Source: Christensenella sp. UBA7588 (GTDB taxonomy: Bacteria > Bacillota > Clostridia > Christensenellales > CAG-917). Taken from it: DNA of 56,220 bases. Shown in pieces: positions 1 through 7,035 of this stretch. The translations under genes were made by a program, and so were the position numbers. Below the pieces are notes generated by a model, which saw only the letters and a program-made list of their open reading frames with translations, ran no database searches and had not been told where the DNA came from. The stretch lies in contig DLKM01000028.1 in NCBI GenBank assembly GCA_002478945.1, forward strand, positions 216,929 to 273,148, given 5' to 3'. The first letter of the stretch is position 1. Every line of letters starts with the position of its first letter.

Positions 1-1
1 C

Positions 2-154
2 GATTTAGCGAATTATGGCAAGTAAAAAAATAGGGTTGCCGTTCGGACGGCTCTTTCTTGTTCTTCATCCGTTTAGCAAATTATGGCAAGTAAAAAAATA
101 TGGTTGCTGCCCAAGGGGCTTTTTCGCGTTATGCATCGATTTATTGAATTATGG
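2..154. repeat. Short direct-repeat array, about 68-bp unit, 2.3 copies
   Basis: Two units start near positions 2 and 70 and share a core of about 36 bases (reading through TTAGC-AATTATGGCAAG and an A7 run to GGTTGC). A decayed third copy begins near 137. After each core comes a small GC-rich hairpin (CCGTTCGGACGG near 39-50; GCCCAAGGGGC near 108-119) and a T-rich tract. The array runs off the left edge of the window, so its full size is unknown. The sequences between the cores resemble each other, so this is a tandem repeat and not a CRISPR array. Confidence 0.6.
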
Positions 155-617
155 GGGGCGTAGTTATTAGTGGAATGTGCAAGTTCAAAGACGTAACACG
201 AGCCGCAAGGCGGCGAGCAAATCGAACGCCGAGCTTACGTCACACACAAGGCGTTTAGCCATAATTGCCACAAGTGTCAATTATTTGCCTTTTGCCTTGG
301 TGTTCCTCTTTCCCTTCACGCAAAAGACTGCGCTCTCATCTTTACATCAAACGTCAATTCGCTTGTCTTTTGTGTGTGGGAGCCTTGTGGGTGTAGTACA
401 AGTGAGCAAACGAGTGTTGTTCTTTCGTTTGCGAACGAGTGACATAACGAGTGACATAACAAGTGAACGATACCTATCTATGTGAGTGCCGAATGTCGCC
501 CCCACGAGCGACAGACAATGTTGTAGAGAGTTGTCCTTATTCGAGTGGTGGGAGAAATACCGGCGTGTCCGGAAAGAGGGGGTTGTTGTATTTAGAGGAG
601 TTACGACGATATTCCAT
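155..617. other. Non-coding stretch left of the spoVA operon
   Basis: No convincing gene is seen. Open frames here lack a ribosome binding site and recognisable protein character. The stretch contains short palindromes, for example GCAAACGA...TCGTTTGC near 403-434, and a duplicated GAGTGACATAAC near 438-461. It resembles in style the intergenic DNA at 5141-5467 and 10212-10536. No clear terminator for the spoVA operon was identified. Confidence 0.5.
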
Positions 618-989
618 TTATATTTTTTTGGTTCTTGAACGCGAAATAAGCCCGAATACAAAACCGCAGACGATAACCGTGGTAAGTCCCGCTGATACGG
701 CGGACATTCCGCCCGTTATCGCACCCAAAAAACCGTCCTTTTGTACGCCTTCGAGCGCGCCTTTGGCAAGATTCGAGCCAAACCCCATAATCGGAATCGT
801 CACGCCCGAGCCTGCAAATTCTTTCATAGGCTCAAACGCGCCGCACACTTCGAGTACAACGCCTATGAGCATATACGTTACGAGTATGCGCGCGGAGGAC
901 ATCTTTGTTTTATTGATTAAGATTTGACCGAGCATACACACAAGTCCGCCCACGGCAAACACTTTGAGATAATCGAGAAATATATCCAT
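618..989 (-). CDS. spoVAE: Stage V sporulation protein AE (SpoVAE)
   Basis: A 123-residue integral membrane protein with about four hydrophobic segments, the usual size for SpoVAE. SpoVA proteins form the inner-membrane channel that loads Ca-dipicolinate into the forespore and releases it at germination. The family is recognised from the N-terminal membrane segment and the glycine-rich PIMGFG stretch in the middle. It is the last gene of a spoVAC-spoVAD-spoVAE run, 17 bases after spoVAD, transcribed in line with sigF. spoVAA and spoVAB are absent, as is common in Clostridia. Expression is expected in the forespore. Confidence 0.93.
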   Translation of the reverse strand: MDIFLDYLKVFAVGGLVCMLGQILINKTKMSSARILVTYMLIGVVLEVCGAFEPMKEFAGSGVTIPIMGFGSNLAKGALEGVQKDGFLGAITGGMSAVSAGLTTVIVCGFVFGLISRSRTKKI

Positions 990-1006
990 AAATCACCATT
1001 TTCCTT

Positions 1007-2206
1007 TCAATCCGAAAGCAAGTTTTCTATTTCGAGAGTAACGGCGTGCGCTATCCCGGGGATTGTTTCTTTCTGAAGCGGAGTATCTTTATTGAGCAAT
1101 GCGCCCGTCGGCACAATCAACACTCTTTTCAATTCTCCTCTCTGCATTTTCTTGAGAATGTAACCGTTAAACGCCGTATTTACGCATCCTGCTCCCGAAC
1201 CGCCCTGATAGGTCTTTTGTTCGGGCGTAAAATAACTTGCGCCGCAATCGACGTAATAATTCGGCAGAGTTATCCCCTCTTTCGACAGCAAATATTCGAG
1301 CGTTTGCTTGCCGAAACGCCCCAAATCTCCCGTAAAAATGCCGTCGTAATAATCGAGAGAACGTCCGCTCTCTTTGAAATGCGTAAGAATGGTTTCGCAG
1401 GCGGCAGGAGCCATTGCCGCACCCATATTCGCTTCGTCGTCGATGCCGAGGTCCACGACGCGTCCGAGCGTTCCGCCCGTAACTTTGACGCAATATGCGT
1501 TCGGTTTGAGATAGTCGTTATATTCTTTTTCAAAGTTATCCTCGATAATATTCGACTTTTCGAGGTTGATAACTTTCTTTTGCTTTTCTATGCTTTTTTT
1601 GTATTTCTTGAGCGTTTTTTCGTCGATATTCATTCCCTCGTCGATAGCGATAATATCGTCCTGATACACTCTCTCGTTCATAAGTCGAGGCTTTTCGTCG
1701 CCGAGTATCGTGCAACCTGCGCCCGTAACCGTCCATTGCGCCGTCGGAGTGCGTTGATTGCCGAGTTCGAGCGGAAAGCGATATTGTCTCTCCGCAGATG
1801 CAAAATGGCTCGACGTGGAACAAGAAACGTTGTGCGCGTAACCGCCAGATATGAGCATCGCTCCCACGATAAGACTTTCGCTGAAAGTAGAGCAAGCGTT
1901 GTACAATCCCAAAAAAGCGGACGGAAAATTGCGCGCGGCAAGGCTCGTTGCCGAAAGTTCGTTGAGCAAATCTCCGCCAATCATTATGTCGATGTCGTCT
2001 CTCGTTAATCCTGCTTTTTTGATTGCTCCGCTCACGGCGTCTCTTTGCATCTTACTTTCGCATTTCTCATAAGATTTTTCGCACCACAGGTCGTTGTGAA
2101 GCACGATGTCGAAACAGTTGCCGAAATTGCCGTCTCCTTCTTTTGGTCCTACGATTGTAAAACCGCTTTTGATATATACGGGTTTTGATATTTCAAACGT
2201 ACGCAT
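1007..2206 (-). CDS. spoVAD: Stage V sporulation protein AD (SpoVAD)
   Basis: About 399 residues with a thiolase-like fold. SpoVAD is the soluble dipicolinate-binding subunit of the SpoVA channel on the spore inner membrane. The start was set at the ATG giving MRTFEISKP; an upstream TTG in frame lies inside spoVAC and adds 13 unlikely residues. Glycine-rich motifs typical of the family are present (GGSGAGCVN near the C terminus, ATSLAARNFPSA near the N terminus). It begins 7 bases after spoVAC and is followed closely by spoVAE, so the three are almost certainly cotranscribed. Confidence 0.95.
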   Translation of the reverse strand: MRTFEISKPVYIKSGFTIVGPKEGDGNFGNCFDIVLHNDLWCEKSYEKCESKMQRDAVSGAIKKAGLTRDDIDIMIGGDLLNELSATSLAARNFPSAFLGLYNACSTFSESLIVGAMLISGGYAHNVSCSTSSHFASAERQYRFPLELGNQRTPTAQWTVTGAGCTILGDEKPRLMNERVYQDDIIAIDEGMNIDEKTLKKYKKSIEKQKKVINLEKSNIIEDNFEKEYNDYLKPNAYCVKVTGGTLGRVVDLGIDDEANMGAAMAPAACETILTHFKESGRSLDYYDGIFTGDLGRFGKQTLEYLLSKEGITLPNYYVDCGASYFTPEQKTYQGGSGAGCVNTAFNGYILKKMQRGELKRVLIVPTGALLNKDTPLQKETIPGIAHAVTLEIENLLSD

Positions 2207-2213
2207 AGCCACC

Positions 2214-2654
2214 TCACATAACGAAATATCCGATGAAGCCCACAACGAAACTTGCCACTACGCCGAATACGATAATAGGCCCTGCGATTACGAACATTTT
2301 TGCGCAAACGCCGAAGAATACGCCCTCTCTGTTGTATTCCATAGCAGGAGACACGACGGAATTTGCAAACCCCGTTATAGGAATGATTGAGCCGCCTCCC
2401 GCCCATCTTCCGAGCTTGTCGTACAATCCTAATGCCGTAAGCAAACTTCCGAGGAAAATCATTACGCAACTTTCCCAAATCGCAACGTCTTTTTTGCTCA
2501 TATCCTCAAAAATCAACTTAATTATGTCTCCTATTCCCTCGCCGATACAGCAGATAATTCCGCCGACGACGAATGCGCTTAAAAGCGTGCGGAACATCGG
2601 AGATTTCGGGGAATTTTGTTTTACGTACTTTTGATATTCTGTTCTGTCAATCAT
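2214..2654 (-). CDS. spoVAC: Stage V sporulation protein AC (SpoVAC)
   Basis: A 146-residue membrane protein of the SpoVAC/SpoVAEb family; SpoVAC is the mechanosensitive subunit of the SpoVA dipicolinate channel. The start is the ATG giving MIDRTEYQKYVKQ. A TTG 33 bases upstream is in frame but would add only a lysine-rich tail. The glycine-rich IIPITGFANS motif and several hydrophobic helices fit the family. The start codon overlaps the end of a small upstream ORF by 8 bases, suggesting translational coupling. Confidence 0.95.
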   Translation of the reverse strand: MIDRTEYQKYVKQNSPKSPMFRTLLSAFVVGGIICCIGEGIGDIIKLIFEDMSKKDVAIWESCVMIFLGSLLTALGLYDKLGRWAGGGSIIPITGFANSVVSPAMEYNREGVFFGVCAKMFVIAGPIIVFGVVASFVVGFIGYFVM

Positions 2655-2784
2655 TGCTTTTCCCTTTTTCGTCTTTTTTCTCTGCAACGTCGAAAAGAGG
2701 ATTGCCTTTAATCCCCTCGTCGTTCGGTTTTTCCTTGAAATAAACCTCTTTATCTTCGATGTTTTTTGAAAAAAGTGCGTCCAT
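2647..2784 (-). CDS. Small ORF between sigF and spoVAC, 45 aa, unknown function
   Basis: An ATG-initiated frame of 45 codons reads MDALFSKNIEDKE... and ends inside the first codons of spoVAC (8-base overlap). The same frame stays open upstream to a GTG at 2823, adding 13 residues that include the run KWQVLCR and giving 58 residues. The product is charged and hydrophilic, with no membrane segment. No good Shine-Dalgarno precedes either start, which is the main argument against it. Its place inside the sigF-spoVA operon and its overlap with spoVAC favour a real gene. I recognise no family. Confidence 0.5.
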   Translation of the reverse strand: MDALFSKNIEDKEVYFKEKPNDEGIKGNPLFDVAEKKDEKGKSND

Positions 2785-2871
2785 ACGGCATAATACTTGC
2801 CATTTGTCGCAACTTTTAATCACGATTGAAAAAGGTTATCGACCTGATACGCACAATTTTGGACAATAGAG

Positions 2872-3591
2872 TCAATCGTCCTCTCCGAGCCGTTCTTTGA
2901 GCGTTTTTATCACTTTGCCCTCGATTCTACTGACTTGCACCTGCGATACGCCGAGTTCCGCCGCGATTTCGCTTTGCGTTTTATCTCTGAAATACCGCAA
3001 AACGATGACTTTTCTCTCTCGCAGCGGCAATTCTTTGATAAAATCGCGCAACATTATCTTGTCCAAATCTTCGTCGGGAGAGTTCTCGCCCGCAATTTTG
3101 TCGGCAACTTGCGTGTCGTCGTCTCCCACGGGTTGCGACAGCGAAACGAGATACTGCGTTGCGTCCATCGCAAAAACGACTTCTTGCGGTTCCACGCCCA
3201 ACTCGTTTGCGATTTGCTCGACGTCGGGTTCGGGTTTTCCCTCTTTTACGACTTCGTCGATATAGGCGTTTATTCTTCCCGCAAGGTTTTTCGTCCACCT
3301 CGACACCTTGATTGCTCCGTCGTCGCGTAAGAATCGCTTGATTTCTCCGCTTATCATAGGAACGGCGTAAGTGGAAAATCTGACGCCGTATTCAACGTCG
3401 AAATTTTGCACCGCTTTGACCAATCCCATTGCGCCCAACTGCATTAAATCGTCGTACTCGAGCCTGCCTTTGAAGCGTTTTACGACCGATTTTATCAAGG
3501 GGATGTTTTCTTCTATCAACTTTTCTTTGGCGTCGTCGTTACCTTCTCTCGCTTCGATTATAAGCGAGACGGTGGTTTGATGGTCTAACAT
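2872..3591 (-). CDS. sigF: RNA polymerase sporulation sigma factor SigF
   Basis: A 239-residue sigma-70 family protein and the first forespore-specific sigma factor. Region 2 (LMQLGAMGLVKAVQNFD, then VRFSTYAVPMI) and region 4 (helix-turn-helix ending QVQVSRIEGK) are clear. The start at MLDHQTT overlaps the end of spoIIAB by 7 bases; a start 30 bases upstream would lie deeper inside spoIIAB. SigF is held by SpoIIAB and released after asymmetric division when SpoIIAA is dephosphorylated. SigG (29893-30669) is the related late forespore factor. Here sigF is distinguished by its position after spoIIAA-spoIIAB. Confidence 0.95.
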   Translation of the reverse strand: MLDHQTTVSLIIEAREGNDDAKEKLIEENIPLIKSVVKRFKGRLEYDDLMQLGAMGLVKAVQNFDVEYGVRFSTYAVPMISGEIKRFLRDDGAIKVSRWTKNLAGRINAYIDEVVKEGKPEPDVEQIANELGVEPQEVVFAMDATQYLVSLSQPVGDDDTQVADKIAGENSPDEDLDKIMLRDFIKELPLRERKVIVLRYFRDKTQSEIAAELGVSQVQVSRIEGKVIKTLKERLGEDD

Positions 3592-4010
3592 CCTTTTATA
3601 ACCTTTTTCATACGCACGCACGTTCCTTCTCCCAAAACGGACGTAACCGACATTTCATCCATAAACGTTTCGATTATGGTAAATCCCATTCCGCTACGCT
3701 CGTCGTCGTCGGGCGCGGTCGTGAAAAACGGCTCCATCGCTTCTTTGACGTCGGCAATGCCTTTGCCGAAGTCTCGCACGATTATTTCCACTTCTTTTTC
3801 GTTTCGCACTCTGCACTCGATTTGCACGACGCCCTCGTCAACGTCATAAGCGTGTACGACAACGTTCGTAACCGCTTCGCTCACGGCGGTTTTTATGTCG
3901 TTAATCTCCTCGAGCGTTGGCGCGCATTGCACGCAAAAACCTGCAACCGCATTTCTCGCAAAAGCCTCGTTCTGACTGACTGCGAGCAACTTCATATCAA
4001 AATAGTTCAT
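3585..4010 (-). CDS. spoIIAB: Anti-sigma F factor / serine kinase SpoIIAB
   Basis: About 141 residues of the GHKL ATPase fold. It binds and inhibits SigF and phosphorylates SpoIIAA. The N box (E45, N49 in AVSEAVTNVVVHAY), the G1 box (D80-F-G-K-G84) and the glycine lid (SGMGF near 106-110) are all visible. The chosen ATG has AAGGAG five bases upstream; the GTG six bases earlier overlaps that ribosome binding site. It starts 9 bases after spoIIAA stops and overlaps sigF, giving the classic three-gene operon. Confidence 0.95.
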   Translation of the reverse strand: MNYFDMKLLAVSQNEAFARNAVAGFCVQCAPTLEEINDIKTAVSEAVTNVVVHAYDVDEGVVQIECRVRNEKEVEIIVRDFGKGIADVKEAMEPFFTTAPDDDERSGMGFTIIETFMDEMSVTSVLGEGTCVRMKKVIKGC

Positions 4011-4019
4011 ACTCACTCC

Positions 4020-4331
4020 TTATTGCACTACAGGCACGAAACGATATATTCCGCTCGTGCTGAAAACTTTGTCTACGGGTTTTGACACTCCGCATAGCAC
4101 CAATTCCGCTCTGACGGCTTTGAGCTTCTTGTATCTTCCGATAACGAAACCAAGTCCCGTACTGTCGATAAAAGTCACTCCGCTCATATCGAACGTCATC
4201 GTACGCAAACCGTTGCTTCTTTCGATAATCTCGTCTATGCGCTCGCGCACGCCTTTGACGCTATGCTCGTCCATCTCACCCGAAAACTTTATTACGACGT
4301 TTCCTTTGTCGGTTTTCAAATCGATATTCAT
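4020..4331 (-). CDS. spoIIAA: Anti-sigma F factor antagonist SpoIIAA
   Basis: A 103-residue STAS-domain protein. Unphosphorylated SpoIIAA displaces SigF from SpoIIAB and so starts forespore transcription. The phosphorylated serine lies in the motif FIDSTGLG (Ser57). The start at MNIDLKTDKG is set by GGAGG four bases upstream; the open frame continues 126 bases further but encodes an unlikely aromatic stretch. It is the first gene of spoIIAA-spoIIAB-sigF. A perfect Spo0A-box heptamer lies about 90 bases upstream. Confidence 0.95.
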   Translation of the reverse strand: MNIDLKTDKGNVVIKFSGEMDEHSVKGVRERIDEIIERSNGLRTMTFDMSGVTFIDSTGLGFVIGRYKKLKAVRAELVLCGVSKPVDKVFSTSGIYRFVPVVQ

Positions 4332-4415
4332 ATTGCCTCCGAAAATAAGAATAAACCGCACAAAGACAAAGAAAACGACGGGTTTTGGCACAAAATATCT
4401 ATATGAAAAAAAATA

Positions 4416-4422
4416 TGTCGAA
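4416..4422. promoter_or_regulatory. Candidate Spo0A box upstream of spoIIAA
   Basis: The heptamer TGTCGAA (TTCGACA on the other strand) matches the Spo0A-box core exactly and lies 85-91 bases upstream of spoIIAA. In Bacillus the spoIIA operon is activated by phosphorylated Spo0A together with SigH. No confident SigH promoter was identified here. A single 7-base match can arise by chance in AT-rich DNA, so the context carries most of the weight. Confidence 0.4.
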
Positions 4423-4450
4423 AATTTCTCAAAATCTCTCGAAAAAATCA

Positions 4451-4479
4451 TTGACAACCAAAAAAAATTATTGTATATT
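4451..4479 (+). promoter_or_regulatory. Sigma-A type promoter of the tRNA operon
   Basis: TTGACA at 4451-4456 and TATATT at 4474-4479 are separated by exactly 17 bases and lie 33 bases before tRNA-Pro. This is a near-consensus housekeeping promoter reading rightwards, divergent from spoIIAA. Confidence 0.85.
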
Positions 4480-4512
4480 GTGAAAGTCGCAAACGAACGG
4501 CGATATAGCTTT

Positions 4513-4590
4513 CGGGGTGTAGCGCAGTTTGGCTAGCGCGTCTGATTTGGGTTCAGAAGGTCGGGAGTTCGAATCTCTTCACCCCGACCA
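4513..4590 (+). tRNA. tRNA-Pro (anticodon TGG)
   Basis: The cloverleaf is complete with acceptor CGGGGTG pairing to CACCCCG, anticodon loop TTTGGGT (TGG), a GTTCGAATC T-arm and an encoded CCA end. First gene of a six-tRNA operon. Confidence 0.95.
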
Positions 4591-4615
4591 CAAGAACACA
4601 TACCCACGATGATTC

Positions 4616-4692
4616 GGGCCTTTAGCTCAGTTGGTTAGAGCAGTCGGCTCATAACCGATCGGTCCGCGGTTCGAGTCCGTGAAGGCCCACCA
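4616..4692 (+). tRNA. tRNA with anticodon CAT (Met, or Ile2 read after lysidine modification)
   Basis: Acceptor GGGCCTT pairs with AAGGCCC; the anticodon loop CTCATAA carries CAT; CCA is encoded. It is not the initiator, since it lacks the three G-C pairs in the anticodon stem and the 1-72 mismatch. The body (TTTAGCTCAGTTGGTTAGAGCA, GGCTCATAACC) resembles both elongator Met and tRNA-Ile2 (CAU) of Firmicutes, and sequence alone does not settle which. Confidence 0.93.
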
Positions 4693-4709
4693 AAAATATA
4701 CACACATTT

Positions 4710-4786
4710 GGCCCGGTAGTACAGTTGGTTAGTACGCCAGCCTGTCACGCTGGAGGTCAGGGGTTCGAGCCCCCTCCGGGTCGCCA
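4710..4786 (+). tRNA. tRNA-Asp (anticodon GTC)
   Basis: Acceptor GGCCCGG pairs with CCGGGTC (one G-T pair); the anticodon loop CTGTCAC carries GTC; CCA is encoded. Followed by a strong hairpin before tRNA-Phe. Confidence 0.95.
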
Positions 4787-4790
4787 ACAT

Positions 4791-4824
4791 ATATGTGGCA
4801 GTGACAACCGTCACTGCCATATAT
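4791..4824. other. Perfect stem-loop between tRNA-Asp and tRNA-Phe
   Basis: TGGCAGTGAC (4796-4805) and GTCACTGCCA (4810-4819) pair perfectly around AACC, and an AT-rich flank extends the stem to about 15 base pairs. No T-tract follows on either strand, so it does not look like a terminator. It may be an RNA-processing signal or a partial attenuator within the tRNA precursor. Confidence 0.7.
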
Positions 4825-4855
4825 CTAAAATAAGGGTTTCATTCCCCTACAATAT

Positions 4856-4931
4856 GCCTCGGTAGCTCAGGTGGTAGAGCAAGGGACTGAAAATCCCTGT
4901 GTCGGTGGTTCGAGTCCGCCCCGAGGCACCA
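4856..4931 (+). tRNA. tRNA-Phe (anticodon GAA)
   Basis: Acceptor GCCTCGG pairs with CCGAGGC; the anticodon loop CTGAAAA carries GAA; the encoded end is ACCA. Confidence 0.95.
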
Positions 4932-4943
4932 ACAACTGAATAC

Positions 4944-5019
4944 GCTGGTGTAGCTCAATAGGCAGAGCAACTGATTTGTAATCAGTAGGTTGTTGGTTCG
5001 ATTCCGATCACCAGCTCCA
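4944..5019 (+). tRNA. tRNA-Thr (anticodon TGT)
   Basis: Acceptor GCTGGTG pairs with CACCAGC; stem ACTGA/TCAGT closes the loop TTTGTAA, which carries TGT; the encoded end is TCCA. Only 4 bases separate it from tRNA-Tyr. Confidence 0.95.
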
Positions 5020-5023
5020 TTAT

Positions 5024-5108
<85 letters not shown>

Positions 5109-5115
5109 GCAAGAA

Positions 5116-5140
5116 AGCACATCGCAAGATGTGCTTTTTT
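5116..5140 (+). terminator. Intrinsic terminator of the tRNA operon
   Basis: Stem AGCACATC/GATGTGCT with a GCAA loop is followed by a run of T. It starts 8 bases after tRNA-Tyr. Confidence 0.92.
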
Positions 5141-5467
5141 GTTTGTGTATTAGGTGGATTTAGGCTGTTTTCTCAAAAAACAGCCAACACGCGTTGCGTG
5201 TCGAACCACCTTTCGGTGCTGACCGCAAGCAAAGAGAGACGCAAGCGCGTAGCATTTGCGGAAATCGTGCGTAGCGGACATAGCAAACAAACAAAACACA
5301 AAGTGTCCGTGCATAGCACGGAGGTGCGACAGCACCGTTTGTTTGCGTAGACCCGTATAGACACATCGCCGCAGTTTCGCAAGATTGTCTGTTTGGTACG
5401 CCTTACGGCGTATGTAATTTGAAAAATCAAAGCATTTGCGGAAATCGCGCATAGTTGCCGAACTGAT
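5141..5467. repeat. Palindrome-rich non-coding DNA with a duplicated 24-base element
   Basis: No gene is seen. The element AGCATTTGCGGAAATCG followed by YGCRTAG occurs at 5251-5274 and again at 5431-5454, exactly 180 bases apart. Many short hairpins lie between, for example ACACGCGTTGCGTGT, CGTGCATAGCACG, GTGCGACAGCAC and TACGCCTTACGGCGTA. This patterning is not expected of neutral spacer DNA and suggests decayed REP-like elements. Confidence 0.55.
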
Positions 5468-5500
5468 GAAAAATAAGAACGCCGAGTAGGCGTTCTTTTT
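5468..5500. terminator. Terminator downstream of the MFS transporter
   Basis: Stem AAGAACGCC/GGCGTTCTT (5475-5483 with 5489-5497) has A-rich and T-rich flanks on both sides, so it can act on either strand. It lies 13 bases past the MFS stop codon. Confidence 0.8.
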
Positions 5501-5512
5501 ATATATCAAAAC

Positions 5513-6805
5513 TTAATTGACGGCGTTAGATGCTCTCTTTTTCTTGATTTTAGAATTTAAGATTTCCAGCATAACAATCATCAATACCGCAAAGACAAGC
5601 AAGTACAACGAATACAATCCGATGTTGACATACTGCGCAATTACGCCAAAGAGCGGCGGCATTGCGGTTATACCGATATAGGCAAATGCCATTTGTACGC
5701 CGATGACGGATTGCGAGTTGTCTTTTCCAAAGTTTGTAGGCGTTGAGTGTATAATCGCAGGATATATCGGTGCGCATCCGAGACCGATTATAATAAGTCC
5801 GACAAGAGACGGAACAGTAGTTTGAACAGGCAATGCAACAAGAAGAACGCCGACGAGAATTATTCCGCTACCGATGCGAATCAGCGTTTTATCCCCTATC
5901 TTGTCCGCAAATATGCCTGCAAGTCCTCTGCCGACTGTTATTCCGATATAGAAAAACGATGCGAATTTTGCCGCTACCGTTGGTTCCACGCCTCTGTACT
6001 GCACAAGGTAACTGGCCGCCCAAAGCCCTGTCGTTTGTTCCAAAGCGCAATATGAAAAGAAAGCAATCAACACAAGCCATACGCCTTTAATTTTGAATAC
6101 CGAAAAGAAAATCCTTTTCTTTTCGGGTGCAAACTGCGTATCTTGAAGCACAGTTTGCGTGTTGCTTTGAATATTCTCGTTTTGCGGCAAGGTGTCGTAA
6201 ACTTTTTTATACTCGAGGTCATCAAACTGCGAGATAGGTTGAAAACCGCTACCATTTTTGGCCTTTTTCCAAAGCGGAAGCGTAAACAAAAGCACCACCG
6301 TCAAAGCGATTTGAATATAGAATACGATTCTAAATCCGTTATTCCAGCCGAGACCGTTCGCAAGAGCAAAACTCATTATGTACGGACTTATTGCCGCTCC
6401 TACGCCCCAAAAGCAATGCAACCAGTTGAGGTGTTTTGCGTTGTAATTGAGCGCAACGTAGTTGTTGAGTGCGGCGTCCACCGCCCCTGCGCCTAGACCG
6501 TACGGAATCGCAAGCACGCAAAGTTGCCAATATGCCGTGGAAAATGAAAAGCCGAGCAATGCAAGCGCAGTCATACCAACGCTTATTGCAGTAACCAAGC
6601 CAGTTCCGAGTTTTTTGATAAGGAAATCCGAAAAAAGCGAGGAAATTACCGTTCCTGCCGAAATAATGATTGTTATTACCCCTGCCGACGCCACGGAAAC
6701 GCTCAAATCGACGTGCATAACGGGCCACGCAGAACCTATCAGCGAGTCAGGCAAACCGAGGCTTATAAAGGAAAGATAGATGATTGCAAGCAATAGTCCG
6801 TACAT
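5513..6805 (-). CDS. Major facilitator superfamily transporter
   Basis: A 430-residue protein with about 12 hydrophobic helices and a central cytoplasmic loop near residues 190-240, the standard MFS layout. The N terminus LGLPDSLIGSAWPVMH and the GxLxxxFxxGxGxG-like pattern of helix 4 (IPYGLGAGAVDAALN) resemble the fucose-permease-like branch of sugar-type MFS permeases. The substrate cannot be read from the sequence. The gene is monocistronic, with its own promoter and terminator. The ATG lacks a strong Shine-Dalgarno. Confidence 0.88.
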   Translation of the reverse strand: MYGLLLAIIYLSFISLGLPDSLIGSAWPVMHVDLSVSVASAGVITIIISAGTVISSLFSDFLIKKLGTGLVTAISVGMTALALLGFSFSTAYWQLCVLAIPYGLGAGAVDAALNNYVALNYNAKHLNWLHCFWGVGAAISPYIMSFALANGLGWNNGFRIVFYIQIALTVVLLFTLPLWKKAKNGSGFQPISQFDDLEYKKVYDTLPQNENIQSNTQTVLQDTQFAPEKKRIFFSVFKIKGVWLVLIAFFSYCALEQTTGLWAASYLVQYRGVEPTVAAKFASFFYIGITVGRGLAGIFADKIGDKTLIRIGSGIILVGVLLVALPVQTTVPSLVGLIIIGLGCAPIYPAIIHSTPTNFGKDNSQSVIGVQMAFAYIGITAMPPLFGVIAQYVNIGLYSLYLLVFAVLMIVMLEILNSKIKKKRASNAVN

Positions 6806-6834
6806 TTTGAATTATCCCGTCGTTAATTGTGGCA

Positions 6835-6863
6835 ATTCTACCACATTTGTTTGAGCGAATCAA
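6835..6863 (-). promoter_or_regulatory. Promoter of the MFS gene
   Basis: On the minus strand TTGATT and TAGAAT are spaced 17 bases apart, with the -10 box 29 bases before the start codon. Confidence 0.7.
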
Positions 6864-6978
6864 TATTTTGGACGACAAATGCGACAAAGAAAGTTTTATC
6901 CGCGGACATATATACCCTTGTATAAATTGATAATTTGTAAAAGTATCCTCAGATTTCGTTGTTGTATTGCGCTATATG

Positions 6979-7007
6979 TTGACGTTTTGCGCATAGTTTG
7001 CTAAAAT
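6979..7007 (+). promoter_or_regulatory. Promoter of the tyrosine recombinase gene
   Basis: TTGACG (6979-6984) and TAAAAT (7002-7007) are 17 bases apart, 28 bases before the ATG. The spacer end plus -10 box, ATAGTTTGCTAAAAT, recurs identically in the promoter of the PadR-type gene downstream. Confidence 0.8.
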
Positions 7008-7035
7008 ATAGACACAAAATCACTCGAGGCTCGAT

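Noticed and set aside
2..154. Possible CRISPR array (36-base core, about 32-base gaps)
   Set aside because: The gap sequences resemble each other, only two good copies exist, and no cas genes are present.
177..485. 102-codon open frame on the plus strand
   Set aside because: It has no ribosome binding site or recognisable protein character and lies in repeat-like spacer DNA.
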